A stretch of 64,000 nt of DNA from Steinernema hermaphroditum. Taxonomy: Eukaryota; Nematoda; Chromadorea; Rhabditida; Steinernematidae. The DNA lies in NCBI GenBank assembly GCA_030435675.1, contig CM059622.1, positions 5,952,001 to 6,016,000 on the forward strand. The letters are read 5' to 3'. Below, piece after piece: positions 12,604 through 23,481 of this stretch (position 1 is the first letter of the stretch; each line of letters starts with the position of its first letter). Under the pieces are notes generated by a model that saw only the letters and a program-made list of their open reading frames with translations, was not told the DNA's origin and did no database searches. The position numbers were made by a program, and so were the translations under genes.

Positions 12604-14718
12604 CTAGATATGAGAAGGCTTAGAGACGGCAGTCACTGGAGTCACTACGGTGGACTGTCCACCGACGAGGACCCTCTTGGCGTACTTCCGAATCTCGGGG
12701 TGCTTCCAGCCGTAGATGAAGATGTTCGTGGCGGCGGTTATGCTGCTGCACACCCCGGTCAGCATACTGACGTAGTCCTTGACGATCGAGGGTACGGCAA
12801 CGAGCTTGAAGACGGCGCTGAGAAGATTAGGGATGCACCAGAGGACGAAGTAGGAGACGAGGATTGCCGTCATGGTGACAAAGAGGGTCCGCTGTGTGGA
12901 GGAGATGTCACAGGAGGCGGGCGTTTGGCGCCGGAAGAGAACGTAGATGGCGATGTAGGCCACTGGAAGGGGGCTTAGGAAAGGAACCGATGGAGGAGCC
13001 TACCGTAGATAAATATGGTGAAGACGGAGGCGAAGAAGAACCAGTAGTTGGAGTACCAAGCGGTTATGACTGCGCCCGTGGAGCAGACGCGCACTTTGTG
13101 TTCTCCGTTGAAGGGGACTCCCAAGTAGGAGACGCCGGTGCCCACGATGGAGTAGCCCAGGCAGATGAGGAAGCGCAGTAGGGCGACAGGGCCTGTTTCC
13201 TGAAAGGAAGACTTGTGAGCGTGCACCTCTAGGAAAACAAGGTGGTCCCGAAACGCTCATTTGCAGTTCTGGTCTTCAATAAACAAAAACAGTGGTAGTA
13301 GGCGCAGTTTCCAGAAGCTGTTCCGTTTTTGGAATGTGTCTTGCGAAAAAAGACCTAAAGAGGATCGTTCTCTGGAGTTCAAACTACTTCGACTCTTCGA
13401 CTCTAGGATGTACAGAAGAATCGGCCTGAAGTGCAGGCGACTTTGCGGGCTTCGTTTTAGGTCATCTCGCTTTTATTTTAACTTCGGTACCACGAGAAAA
13501 CTACAAAAACGTGATCTCTGAAATGTGGCTTTCTATAGTCGGTGCACATACAAGTGGTCCAAAAAAGGACACCTAGACAGGAGTCTAGAAAACCGTTCAG
13601 TAACTCAGACCGCTGACACCGTTCGCTTTTTTCGCTTCTCTTTTTTCTTTTACGACCGGTCTCACGCTTGGATTGTCTGGAAAAACAAGATTACAAAAAT
13701 GACATTCCAGACTTCCGTCTAGATGCCTTCTAGCCCACCGTGTATGTGGATGTTGTTCTTGTGTTTTTTGTGTCTCCACCAGACACCAAATTATAAACTC
13801 TGTGGATCTGCTACAAATGGGATCGTTCTGGATAGTGCGCCACCGAGGACGTCGCTACCAGACGCTGAAGGTCAATCGAAATCAGCAACGCGAATTTGCG
13901 ACTTTTATGAAATTAGGAATTAGAATGCAAATGAAATGAAACCAATCTTTTAATTTTGACGCAATTAATCTCCAGTCGTCGGTGTTTTGAAATTAATCAT
14001 CAAAATAAATGTGAAGGAAAAACAAGGTTCTGATGTTATTAAAATTATTGAGATTTATTTTGAAACCCGAGAGGTGAAGAAACTGCAAAGATATCACATC
14101 ACTTTGTCACCAAGTTTTTGACAGAGGCTGCTTTCCTATGGCGCCTCCGCATGCCCGTCAGAAGCGATCTGTTCCCGAGATCTCCATGCGTCACAGTCAT
14201 GGGAGATTTCACGCTTAGTAAGCGGATGCTTGAAATAGCTATTAGCAAAGAACTGTTTTTTTGTGCGTGGGTTCCTCCATGGATTTATTTATATCTAAAA
14301 GTACATACCATTCTTCGGTAAGCCACCGGAAATCGGACACAAACAAAGCGATCCAGGGCGATGGCCACCATCGTCGTTTGGCTCAAGTGGATCCCGAGGA
14401 CGGTGGGAGAGCCAAGAACGAGGCAGAGCCATCTGCAGAAGATGGTGATGTTGTAGCTTTGGAAGATGATGGTTGAGATTCCCCTGGTCCCGGCGGAAAT
14501 GCCTAGAAATGAAGATTCATAGACGAGACACTAGCAGAATGGCTACCCAGGACGAAGTTGGCCAAACAGAGCTGGGCCAGAAGCAGATTGGCGCTCGTGT
14601 TCCTCAACTTTCTGTTCTTCAGAATTATGAAAAGAAAGAGGGCGTTTCCGACGACGGCCACGGCGAAAAGAAGGAGCCGGAAGACGGAGAAGGCGACGTG
14701 TTTGTCGATGTCACTCAT
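12604..14718 (-). CDS. srsx-like receptor 3 (C), 306 aa
   Basis: Exons: 14718-14547, 14502-14309, 13199-13004, 12962-12604. TM3 ends ALDRFVCVRFP, TM6 has FVLWCIPN, and TM7 ends NIFIYGWKHPEI. Intron 2 is about 1.1 kb (14308-13200), far longer than in any sister gene, and I see no gene inside it. The sequence upstream of the start carries a 40-bp block repeated at 15487-15535. Confidence 0.83.
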
Positions 14719-14836
14719 TTCTGCCAAGATTGGAGTCCACAGCACTGAGGGGGAAAGTTTATGTAGAGGAGCTCGAAGGCGGCGTCCGCCTATGAGTGCG
14801 CGCGACTTACGCAAGCGACGTTCCCACGAGAGACAG

Positions 14837-15535
14837 AACGTCGGACCCAAACTGTAGTTGTCAGAGAGATTTTGGAAATGAAAGTTCAGAAAAAAAAATT
14901 CAGAGAATTGCGTGACCACGTAAGGATCACAGTTCTTTGGATGGCACAGTTGGTACTTAAAAAGTAACAATAGCGCCTCAAAGGAATGGAAGGAAATACT
15001 TGTTTTCTCCAAAAAAAACTTCCTCTGTCTACCGTACTTTTTATGTATAGAGATAATTCGTTGTCGAGTATGTGCATTTACCACATATGAGGGAATGTGT
15101 ACTTTGCTTGCATGTTCTGCTGAATGTAGCTTACCTCCACAAAGAATCGTTCTTTTCTGGTATGTTCACGAACATCGGACTCCCACTCAGAAGCTTCGAA
15201 GCCACCCCTGCGTCACAAACGCCTGAGAAGGCAATTTCCGTCTCCATTTCTGGAGCGCGTCACCACCGACCGGTTGACGCCAGCAATCGCTCGGTACTCG
15301 TCAGACAGCATAAAACGAACAGTACCACAAAAGTAGACCTTGGCATTTTTGGAAATGGCAAGAATTCGTTGATCTTCCTTGATCGTCGCGCCTCTACCGT
15401 AATCAGCTCTTCGCCTCTTCAATACCACCGGATAGCCGTCTTCGAATAAGACCGGTCACTACGGTGTGAAACCCGCGAGATAGAGGACGTCGGACCCAAA
15501 CTGTAGATATCAGCGAGATTTTGGACGAGAAGTGT
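14837..15535. repeat. Direct repeat pair upstream of receptor C
   Basis: About 40 bp at 14837-14876 recur at 15487-15535 with few changes. Both begin with CGTCGGACCCAAACTGTAG and end in GATTTTGGA. The first lies about 120 bp upstream of receptor C. The second has no gene beside it. Confidence 0.6.
15300..15444. repeat. Dispersed repeat, copy 1
   Basis: It matches 27841-28070 in the same orientation, best over the last 60 bp (GTAATCAGCTCTTCGCCTCT shared exactly). The second copy has extra sequence in its middle. The repeat family is unknown. Confidence 0.6.
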
Positions 15536-16111
15536 CAGAGGTCCTTCTTTCATTTGTATCTGCAGCGATCGGTCGGGTCGCCCACTCGGTCTTTCAGAAA
15601 TGAGTTGAGTGAGCGGTCGTTCTCGGCCGTTGCTGTTGGCGCAATAATCGCCCCCGGCTTCCAGAAGGCCTGGAGTATAAATAAGCTCGCAAACAAGGCT
15701 TAATTCCTTTGATTCGTGAAGTAAAATCGTAGTCACAAACATCTCAGAACAGAGCACTACCAAAGTTCGAGAACGTGTGTTTCACCCTGTTTCAGCACAT
15801 GTAGGAAACCTTTGTTTATTTTCCCATGGAATTGTCCAGGATTTTTGTTGTATCTCACGCCTCCTTGTACATTCACTCGACTTTCCCATCAAAGTTAAGC
15901 TCCTGAACCACGTCTTAGTGTTGCACTTCATGTAGTTTATTATTAACGGAAATGAAAGTACAGATTCAAAGTGATTGCTTATAACCTGCAAAGCGAAGAA
16001 ACGAAGAGAAAAGACCATTATTATTGTCTTTGAAGCGTTTCAGAGGTATTCTAGACGGCCAAACGGCGTTTCTGCGCTGTTTTTTCTTTTCGGAATTGCT
16101 GTGTTATCCAT

Positions 16112-17171
16112 TTACTTTACTGTCACATCCTGGAGCTGCACATTGACTGCCCCTACACTGGTGGTTCCCGTCAGTCCGCCGAGGATCTTCTTCAGCTGAC
16201 ACCTCATGTCCGGGTGCTTCCACCCGTAGATGAAGATGTTCGTGGTGGAACTCAGAGCGCCGCCGACGCCCGTCAGGACTCCAACGTAGCCGATGAGCGT
16301 CTTCGAGGAGTCTGTCTGTTTGAAGACGACGAAGAGGACGTTGCGAATGCACCAGCAGACGAAGTAGGAGACGAGGACAGCGGTGGTCGTCGCGAAGAGC
16401 GCCTTCTGCGTCGTCGACTTCCCGAAGGCGGCGCTGCTCTGCCGCCGGAAGAGAACGAAGATCGCGATGTAGGCGACTGAAGGCAGAGCGTTTAGAGCCA
16501 GCGCTGGCACTTCGTATTACTGTAGATGACAATGGTGAGTACGGTAGAGAAGATGAGCCAGTAGACGGAGTACCACGAGGTGATCGCTGTCCCAGTCGAG
16601 CAGATCTCCACTTCGGCCTCGAAAGCCACTCCGAGATAGGAAGCTGCCGTTCCCAGAGAGGAGTAGAAGACACACAGAGCGCAGCGGAGCAGAAGGAAGT
16701 GGCTGCACTCCTGAAGGTCCACTTTGAAGGTGCACCCTACGTTCCACGACTTCACCTACCAAATGGCGATAGAAAATGGGAAACCGTACACATAGGAACC
16801 GGTCGAAGGCGATGGTCACCATCGTCGTCTGGCTGAGGTGGATTCCGAATACAGTAGGCGATCCCAGCGCCAAACAGAGACCTTTCCGGTGCGAAGTGAG
16901 TCCGAACTGGTGGAAGACAATCGTAGAGACACCGCGAGCCCCGGCGCCGATCCCTAAACACCGTACCTTGCTGCTTCAAGTGTTAGACACTGGCCAAACC
17001 CAAAATGAAATCGGCGACCGCAAGCTGGGCGAAGAGGATGTTGGCGCCTTGTCCTCTGATCTTCTCGTAGGAGACGATGACGAAGAGAGTGACTGCGTTT
17101 CCCACGAGGGAAACCACCATCACAAGAAGTCGGAAGACGGAGAAGGCGATATGTTCGTCCAGAGCGGCCAT
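16112..17171 (-). CDS. srsx-like receptor 4 (D), 306 aa
   Basis: Exons: 17171-17000, 16953-16760, 16710-16521, 16476-16112. TM3 ends AFDRFLCVRFP, and TM7 ends NIFIYGWKHPDM. TM6 reads CWCIRN where most sisters have WCIPN or WFLPN, so the TM6 proline, normally the kink residue, is an arginine. The gene otherwise looks intact, with phases 1, 0, 1 as in the rest of the cluster. Confidence 0.85.
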
Positions 17172-17815
17172 CTTTTGGAAAAAGGACGGTTAGACTCTGG
17201 GATATCGAGATTCTATGTCTGCAGGGGTGGAGTCAAAGGTCGAATATCTGCAGAACACTGAGAATCAGACTCGCTATAATTAGCCTCATCGTAGAAGCAG
17301 AGGTCATCGCGAATTCGACGAAGTCTCTCGGAAGCGCAGTGAAGTGAAATCACTAATCGGCTTTGGAAGTAGAAAGTTCAACTCATTATCATCTTCTTCG
17401 AGTGCATACTGTCTTAACACATTGGGCGTTTTGGAAAAGAGAAATTCAGGGAAGAAACTAGGAGAAACGCGAACCTCCAGTCAGATCATTTGCGGTTATG
17501 CGCACGGGGAAGCGCAGCTGAATTTCCTTTTGTTTTCATGCTTTGAGTTCACTCCTGTGAATACTTTGTTTTTCGCCGACCAGTGTCCAGACAAACCCAG
17601 AGGACGCTATTACAGCACCTGCCCAAAAGACACTCCTACTCTTCTGAGAATAACGATTGACGCTAACTACAAATTGTCATCAAATACTGAGAGACCAAGT
17701 AGGGGCTTCCATCACAGCAGTCTATTTTCGAGGGTCCAAGGGAAAGGGGGGAAACATACAATGCATGTTACCGTATACTATTTATTTACTCTGCCGAGTC
17801 ACGAGCCATCAGCCC
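17172..17815. other. Intergenic
   Basis: Presumed promoter of receptor D and 3' flank of the 202-aa gene. Plus-strand open frames here have no support. Confidence 0.4.
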
Positions 17816-18466
17816 TCACTCGTCCTCGAGACTGCAGTGGTCGAGCGCCTCGTTGTGCGATACCTTCGGTGGCGCCTGGTTCTTCGACTCGGCGCCCTTG
17901 GACTTCATCTTCGACTTGGAGTTGCCATCGGATCGGGCGGTCACTTCCACGCCGGCTTGGCCCTTCTCCTTCGACTCAGCCTTCGGTATCTCCTTCGTCT
18001 CCTTCGACTTGACCACCTCCTTGGATACCAGACCGGCCGAAGATTTCGCCAGCCACGCCCTCCGCTCCTCGCGGGTCATCGTCTCCTGCGATAGACGCAT
18101 ACGGTCGTTCGCCTCGTTCAGTAGCTTTTCGTGTTCGAACGCCGGAAAGTCGTAGGGGGAAGGCCGCTTCGCTTTGAAGACGACGTCTTCGCCGAAATCG
18201 ATGAACTTGTGCCGGAGATCTCGTGGCGGCTGACCGTACACTTCTCTGAAGGGATTGTTGTCACATAACGCGAGAAGGTGGTGTTACCGGATCTTCTTGT
18301 AGAGATGCTCGACGGCGACGCTTCCGCGTTGGTCGTTCTCGGTGTCTAGCTGCAGCACGTCGTCGTCCGGCTGTTCGCAGTAGTCCAGCGGCTCCAATTC
18401 AGTGAGCTTCAGTCGCATCGAGCGCTCCGCGTCGTGTAACTCCACTGAAGACCAGCTCAGTCCCAT
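17816..18466 (-). CDS. Unrecognised 202-aa hydrophilic protein
   Basis: Exons 18466-18288 and 18245-17816; the splice (CG|GTAACA to TTCAG|AGAAG) closes in frame. The middle block around GQPPRDLRHKFIDFGEDVVF and KRPSPYDFPAF looks structured and conserved in style. The last 90 residues are Lys/Glu/Ser-rich and probably disordered. No signal peptide or membrane span is seen. The frame stays open upstream to an ATG at 18772, which would add about 100 Arg-rich residues. I prefer 18466 because the added part looks non-coding, but this is uncertain. It sits alone between receptors D and E and has no link to them. Function unknown. Confidence 0.6.
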
Positions 18467-18813
18467 CGCTGAATCCCGAAAACTGACCGATCGGGAGAAG
18501 GAGTTCACTAAAGAATGACCACAAGCTCTGCGAACATTCCAGGATAGACGTCTCAGACACCTCCAGACGCCGTCCGCATTCTGCAGACGAACCTCGGCCG
18601 AATCTCGATGTGGATGCTTCACAAATGACTGGCTTGGGGATCTCTGCTGTGAAACATTTCTCCTGCTGCACAGGTGCTCAACGGCTTTAGGGACCACACG
18701 CGATGAGCGTGCGGAGGAGAAAATGTTGTTCCGGTTTTCCGAAACACCCTTTAGGGGAATCAGGAGAGACATTGCCACGTGCTATCAAGAGAATGCATCT
18801 GTTTTATTGCGAC

Positions 18814-19870
18814 TCAAAAGCGACTTTCGATCTCAGAAAGGTCTCGCGTCTTCGTCCGGGTCAGCGGCTCCACCACGGTGACCGTCTTCATCCTAAAGGT
18901 CGCCTTGAGGTGTCTTCGCACCTCCGGGTGCTTCCAGCCGTAGATGAAGATGTTCGCTACTGAGGTGAGTGTACTCAGGAATCCCGTGAAGGCGCTCAAG
19001 TAGTTCGTGAAGGATTTTGGCGCCTTCAAGAAGCCGGTGACTGTATTGACGGTGGTGGGGAGTCCGAAGAGGAGGAAGTAGGAGACGAGGATGGCCGTCA
19101 TCGTCACAAAGAGGGTCCGCTGCGAGTTTCCGAAGGAATTCTGAGTTTGGCGCTTGAAGAGAATGTAGATGGTCGCGTAGAACACTGAAATCGGACTATA
19201 GAGTCGAGGATGACCGATCTTCGATTCACCGTATATAAGCATGCTGAAAACGGTGGAGAAGACCTGGAAATACACCAAATACCACGAGGTCATCACCACA
19301 CCGGACGAGCACACCGGGATCTTCTGGGAATCGAGGTTCACTCCGATGTAGGCGCCCGCGACGCCAGCGACCGAGTAGGACAAACAGACCAGGAACCTGA
19401 TGGCAGCGAACTTGACTGATTCCTAAACATTCCTTGAGGAAGTGCCTGGGAAAGGGACAATACCACTCTCCGGTAGAGGATAGGGAACTTGACGCAGAGG
19501 AAACGGTCGAGGGAGATGGCGAGAACCGTTGTTTGGCTGATGTGGATCCCGAAGTTGGTGGGCATCCCTAGATAGAGGCAGAGGGCCTTGTCATACTCAG
19601 TCATTCCCAGAGAGGCGAAGATGATGTTGGAGGTTCCCCGAGTGCCGGCAGCCAGTCCTGAAATACCGTAGTCCACTGGCTGTCCCTTCAAGAAATACCC
19701 AAGAAAAGGTCGGCGAAGGCCAGCTGGGCCAGAAGCAGATTCGAGGAGTTCTTCCGGAGACGACGACTTCTGAGAACGACGAAGAGGATCAGCGAGTTCC
19801 CCAGAAGGGCCACAAGGAAGACGATGAGGCGGAGGACGGAGAGCGAGAGGTGGGTGTCGATCTCTCCCAT
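18814..19870 (-). CDS. srsx-like receptor 5 (E), 309 aa
   Basis: Exons: 19870-19699, 19657-19464, 19422-19230, 19184-18814. It starts MGEIDTHLSLSVLRLIVF; TM3 ends SLDRFLCVKFP. TM6 reads LLFGLPT instead of the usual W-x-x-PN, and TM7 ends NIFIYGWKHPEV. It is the close sister of receptor F: the same start, shared long identical blocks in exon 2, and a shared 5' flank (GGGGACTTT..GAGTCGACT next to the ATG). Confidence 0.86.
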
Positions 19871-20255
19871 GGGGACTTTGGAGTCGACTGCCTTCCCGAG
19901 AACACGCGGTCCTACTGCGCCACATGCATCAAAGCACTTAAAGAACTACAAACTGACGAAAATAGGAGGGGTGGAATTTCTCACGTATGTCGAAGAACCA
20001 GTTCCTCCTCATAACATGCAAGGGAAGGGGACAAAGTAACTACACGGGTAGAGGTTCTTTGCTCATTTGCAAACCTATACATCTACATCGTCCCTGGAAG
20101 TAAAAGAGCCTGCTGAGTCAACAAGGAGCGAGTCACTGGAAATCGTTCCAAATCTGATCACTCTCGTAGTTCTGCGAATTTAAGACATTGTATTTTGATG
20201 TTTTATGACGAAGCAATTGTTGAACACTGAGTCACACCATCTGAGATGGCCTCTC
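19871..20255. other. Intergenic between receptors E and F
   Basis: It holds the receptor E promoter, including the short flank shared with F. Nothing else is recognised. Confidence 0.4.
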
Positions 20256-21372
20256 TCAAAGCCGACTTTCGTCGTGTTCCGACGGTTCTTGAGTCCTCCT
20301 CGATCCTTTCGTTGATCCGACGATCATCGGCTCCACCTGAGTCGTCTTCTTGAACGCCAGCATCGTCTTCAAACGTTTCCGCACTTCCGGGTGCTTCCAT
20401 CCGTATATGAAGATGTTCGCCACGGAGGTTAGCGTAATGAGATATGCAGTAAAGACGGCCAAGTAGCTGCGGAGGAGGGCGGGAGCCTTGAATAGCTTGG
20501 CGAAGATGACCACTGTGTAGGGGAGGCCGACGAAAAGGAAGTAGGTGATGAGGATGGCCGTCATCGTCACAAAGAGGGTCCTCTGCAAGTTGCTGATGGA
20601 GTTGTGGGATTGGCGCTTGAATAGAATGTAGATGGCTGCGTAGAACACTGCAATCAGTTATTGCAATGCAATTCAATTAAACGGACTGATGAGATAAGTC
20701 CTTTTTTCTAATTAGCTGCAAACCTACCGGAAATAAACATGCTGAAGACGGCCGATAAAATGAGATAGTATATCGAATACCACTGCGCTATAACGGACCC
20801 GGACGAGCACACGGCGATCTTCTGGGAATCGAGGTTCACTCCGATGTAGCCACTTGCCGTGCCCAGTGCCGAGTACAGTACACACACGATGAATCGAATA
20901 AGTGCGAATTTGGGTGAGTCCTGAAACATTCACCTCGAAGATAGCTCGTGCTAAGTGACGCTACAGTCTTTCGATAAAGGAAGGGGTACTTGACGCAGAG
21001 AAAACGGTCCAGGGAGATGGAGAGAATAGTCAACTGGCTGATGTGGATCCCGAAGTGTGTGGGCATCCCTAAATAGAGGCAAAGGGCCTTTTCGTACTCT
21101 GTTATCCCTAAGGAGGCGAAGATGATGTTGGAGGTTCCCCGAGTGCCGGCAGCGAGTCCTGAAATACCGTAATTCGCACAAGTATCCGCCTTAAAACTAC
21201 CCAAGAAGAGGTCGGCGAAGGCCAGCTGGGCCAGAAGCAAATTCGAAGAGCTCTTCCGGAGACGGCTACTTCTGAGGATGATGAAGAGGATCAGCGAGTT
21301 CCCCAGAAGGGCAACGACGAAGACAATGAGACGGAGGATGGAGAGTGAGAGGTGGGTGTCGATCTCTCCCAT
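20256..21372 (-). CDS. srsx-like receptor 6 (F), 316 aa
   Basis: Exons: 21372-21201, 21158-20965, 20920-20728, 20647-20256. It starts MGEIDTHLSLSILRLIVF; TM3 ends SLDRFLCVKYP. TM6 reads LFVGLPY, and TM7 ends NIFIYGWKHPEV. It is the closest paralogue of receptor E. Introns 1 and 2 are only 42-44 nt and stop-free in part, so a naive open frame runs from exon 1 into exon 3. The spliced model restores the family length. Confidence 0.86.
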
Positions 21373-21754
21373 GGGGACTTTTGAGTCGACTTATCGGGCG
21401 TCACTTAGCACTTAACGCAAGCACCGAAGTATATGGAGTCGGCTACAAATCCACCGACCTAAATAGATTCGGGCGACATTTCGTACTTGCGTCGGATCTA
21501 ATTTTCTTTTGCTCTGCGCAACACGCGATCTGAAGGCACACACTTCTGGATCTCTGACCTCTTGTGCTCAAGACTCAAAAGAACACCAAAAGAAAAGTAT
21601 AATTCATGTCTCCTAGACAGTAAAGGTCATCCAGACACACACAGAAGCGCTGCAGAATCTATCTCTGCTGTAGACGTCTCTCCCATCTCCACTCTTCTCG
21701 TGCTGGTCCTCTATTCATTCGGTCGTCTAGAAGGTCACTAACCGGTCGACAGCA
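21373..21754. other. Intergenic between divergent genes
   Basis: Shared upstream region of receptor F (minus) and the 141-aa membrane protein (plus). No other feature is seen. Confidence 0.4.
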
Positions 21755-22229
21755 ATGTTCCGAATCGTTTTCCTCTCGACCTTCGCCGCTGCACTCCTCA
21801 GTGCCTCCGCCAATAGTACCAACGCCGGAGTCGCCGCCGTCGAAGTCGGCACTGCCGCTTCCATTGCCGCCACAGTTTCCAGCTCGATTTCGGCTGACCT
21901 CTCAAAGAAATCTCAATTGTCGACGACTGAGTACGACTGCAAGAAAGAGGATCAAACGCATTTCTTCATCGCGCTCATCGGACTCACCGTTCTCAGCCTC
22001 ATTTTTCTTGTCGCCATCGTCATTTCTCTCGTCCTCTACGTCGGACAGGTAAACCTTTTGCTCTCTGTTCTGTTCACTTCTCCGAATTCGCTTTCAGATC
22101 GGCACAAAGATGCGCGAAGCGGAGAACAATCTGTTCCAGGTGATGGACGCCGTCCTCCGCAATTCCATCCCACGCTCCATCGTCAACGAGATCGCCCTCA
22201 TCGCCGAGGAGGCGCAGAAGAAGAAGTGA
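21755..22229 (+). CDS. Secreted/membrane protein with signal peptide and one span, 141 aa
   Basis: Exons 21755-22048 and 22098-22229. The signal peptide is MFRIVFLSTFAAALLSASA. A Ser/Thr/Ala-rich ectodomain with one Cys follows, then a strong membrane span (FFIALIGLTVLSLIFLVAIV) at about residues 71-96. The second exon is a short amphipathic, charged cytoplasmic tail ending EEAQKKK. It looks like a small type I membrane protein. No family is recognised. It is on the opposite strand to the receptors and converges on receptor G with only 47 bp between stop codons. Confidence 0.72.
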
Positions 22230-22276
22230 CAACTCTGTGCTTCTATTCTGCGCGAAACCAACATAAATGTTTATTC

Positions 22277-23481
22277 TCAGCTGTACATTTTCGAATTTAT
22301 GCGGGCGGCCGATACCGGGGTTACGGTAGCCACAGTGACCGTCTTCTCGTGGCAGAAGATCAGATGCCTCAGAAAGGGCACCCGCTTCATAGCGGCGCGA
22401 AGCTCCGAGTGCTTCCAGCCGTAGATGAAGACATTTCCGGCGGCGTTGAGGCCGCTGCCAATGCCCGTGACGAGCGAAGTGAGGCTCACCCAGAGGGGAG
22501 TAACGCCCGTGATGTTGACGACGAGGATCGAGAGGTTAGGGATGCAATAGAGGAAGAAGTAGGAGACGAGGATCGCCGTGATCGTCACCGTAATCGTCTT
22601 CTGGGCGGCGGACTTCCCCACGGACGCTGTGCGGCGCCGCGTGAAGATGAAGTATATGGCTGTGTAGAGCACTGAAACGTGGACGATGCACTTAGATCAC
22701 GCCGTTCTCATTACGTAGGAGGAAATATTTGAGGAAAGACACATTTCGAGCTGCAAATGGGTGGGAAAACGAAAGAACTCCCGCAAGGATTTTGGAACTG
22801 TGACCGGTGGCCTTGTCTTTGATGACTCACCGAAAATGAAGATGGTCAGAACGGAGGAGAAGAAGATCCAGTACGAGGAGAACCAGGGAAGTGCGGCGAG
22901 ACCGATCGAGCACACTGGAATAGGATCGGGGGACATGAGGCCGAAGAGGGGGAGACAGGAGCCGAAGATAGAGTATAGACAGCACACGAAGAACCGCAGC
23001 ATTCCGAAGGCAACCGTCTCCTGAAGAAAAAGAAGCTCTTCGAGACGTGAGCTACCGTAGTCACCTACCATTCGTCTGTAGAGGACAGGGAAGCGTATAC
23101 TAAAGAGACGATCCAGAGCGATGGCCACCATCGTCGTTTGGCTGAGGTGGATTCCGAGGATCGTCGGGAATCCGAGGATGATGCACGTGGCTCTGTGGAA
23201 GGACTTCTGGCCGCTCGATCCGAAGACTATGGCGGAGACGCCTCTTGTCCCCGTTCCGATGCCTAGAAGTAGGTGCTCAGCTACGTTCTATGCACCTTAA
23301 GTACCCTACCGATGACGATGTCGGCGAAGGCCAGCTGCGCCAAGAGGATATTGGCGCCACTTCTGCGAAGATTTCGATTTCTCGCGACTACGACGAGGAT
23401 CAGAAGGTTCCCGAGGACGGCAACGGCCGCGATGGCGATGCGCGTGGTGGAGGAAGCGATGTGTCCATCGGCGTTGGCCAT
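22277..23481 (-). CDS. srsx-like receptor 7 (G), 316 aa
   Basis: Exons: 23481-23310, 23262-23069, 23020-22831, 22671-22277. TM3 ends ALDRLFSIRFP (Ser where most sisters have Cys), TM6 has FFLYCIPN, and TM7 ends NVFIYGWKHSEL. Its 3' end faces the 141-aa gene, so the two poly(A) regions must overlap or nearly so. Confidence 0.85.

Larger units (their letters stand above)
14719..16111. other. Gap between receptors C and D with repeats
   Basis: It holds the promoter-side repeat copies (14837-14876, 15487-15535) and one copy of a dispersed repeat (15300-15444). No gene is recognised. Confidence 0.5.

Noticed and set aside
12529..12978. Long plus-strand frame antisense to receptor C exon 4
   Set aside because: Similar antisense frames appear opposite exon 4 of most receptors. 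They are shadows of codon bias.
21755..22675. 306-codon plus-strand frame
   Set aside because: It is read-through of exon 1 of the 141-aa gene into its intron and then antisense of receptor G. The spliced two-exon model is better.
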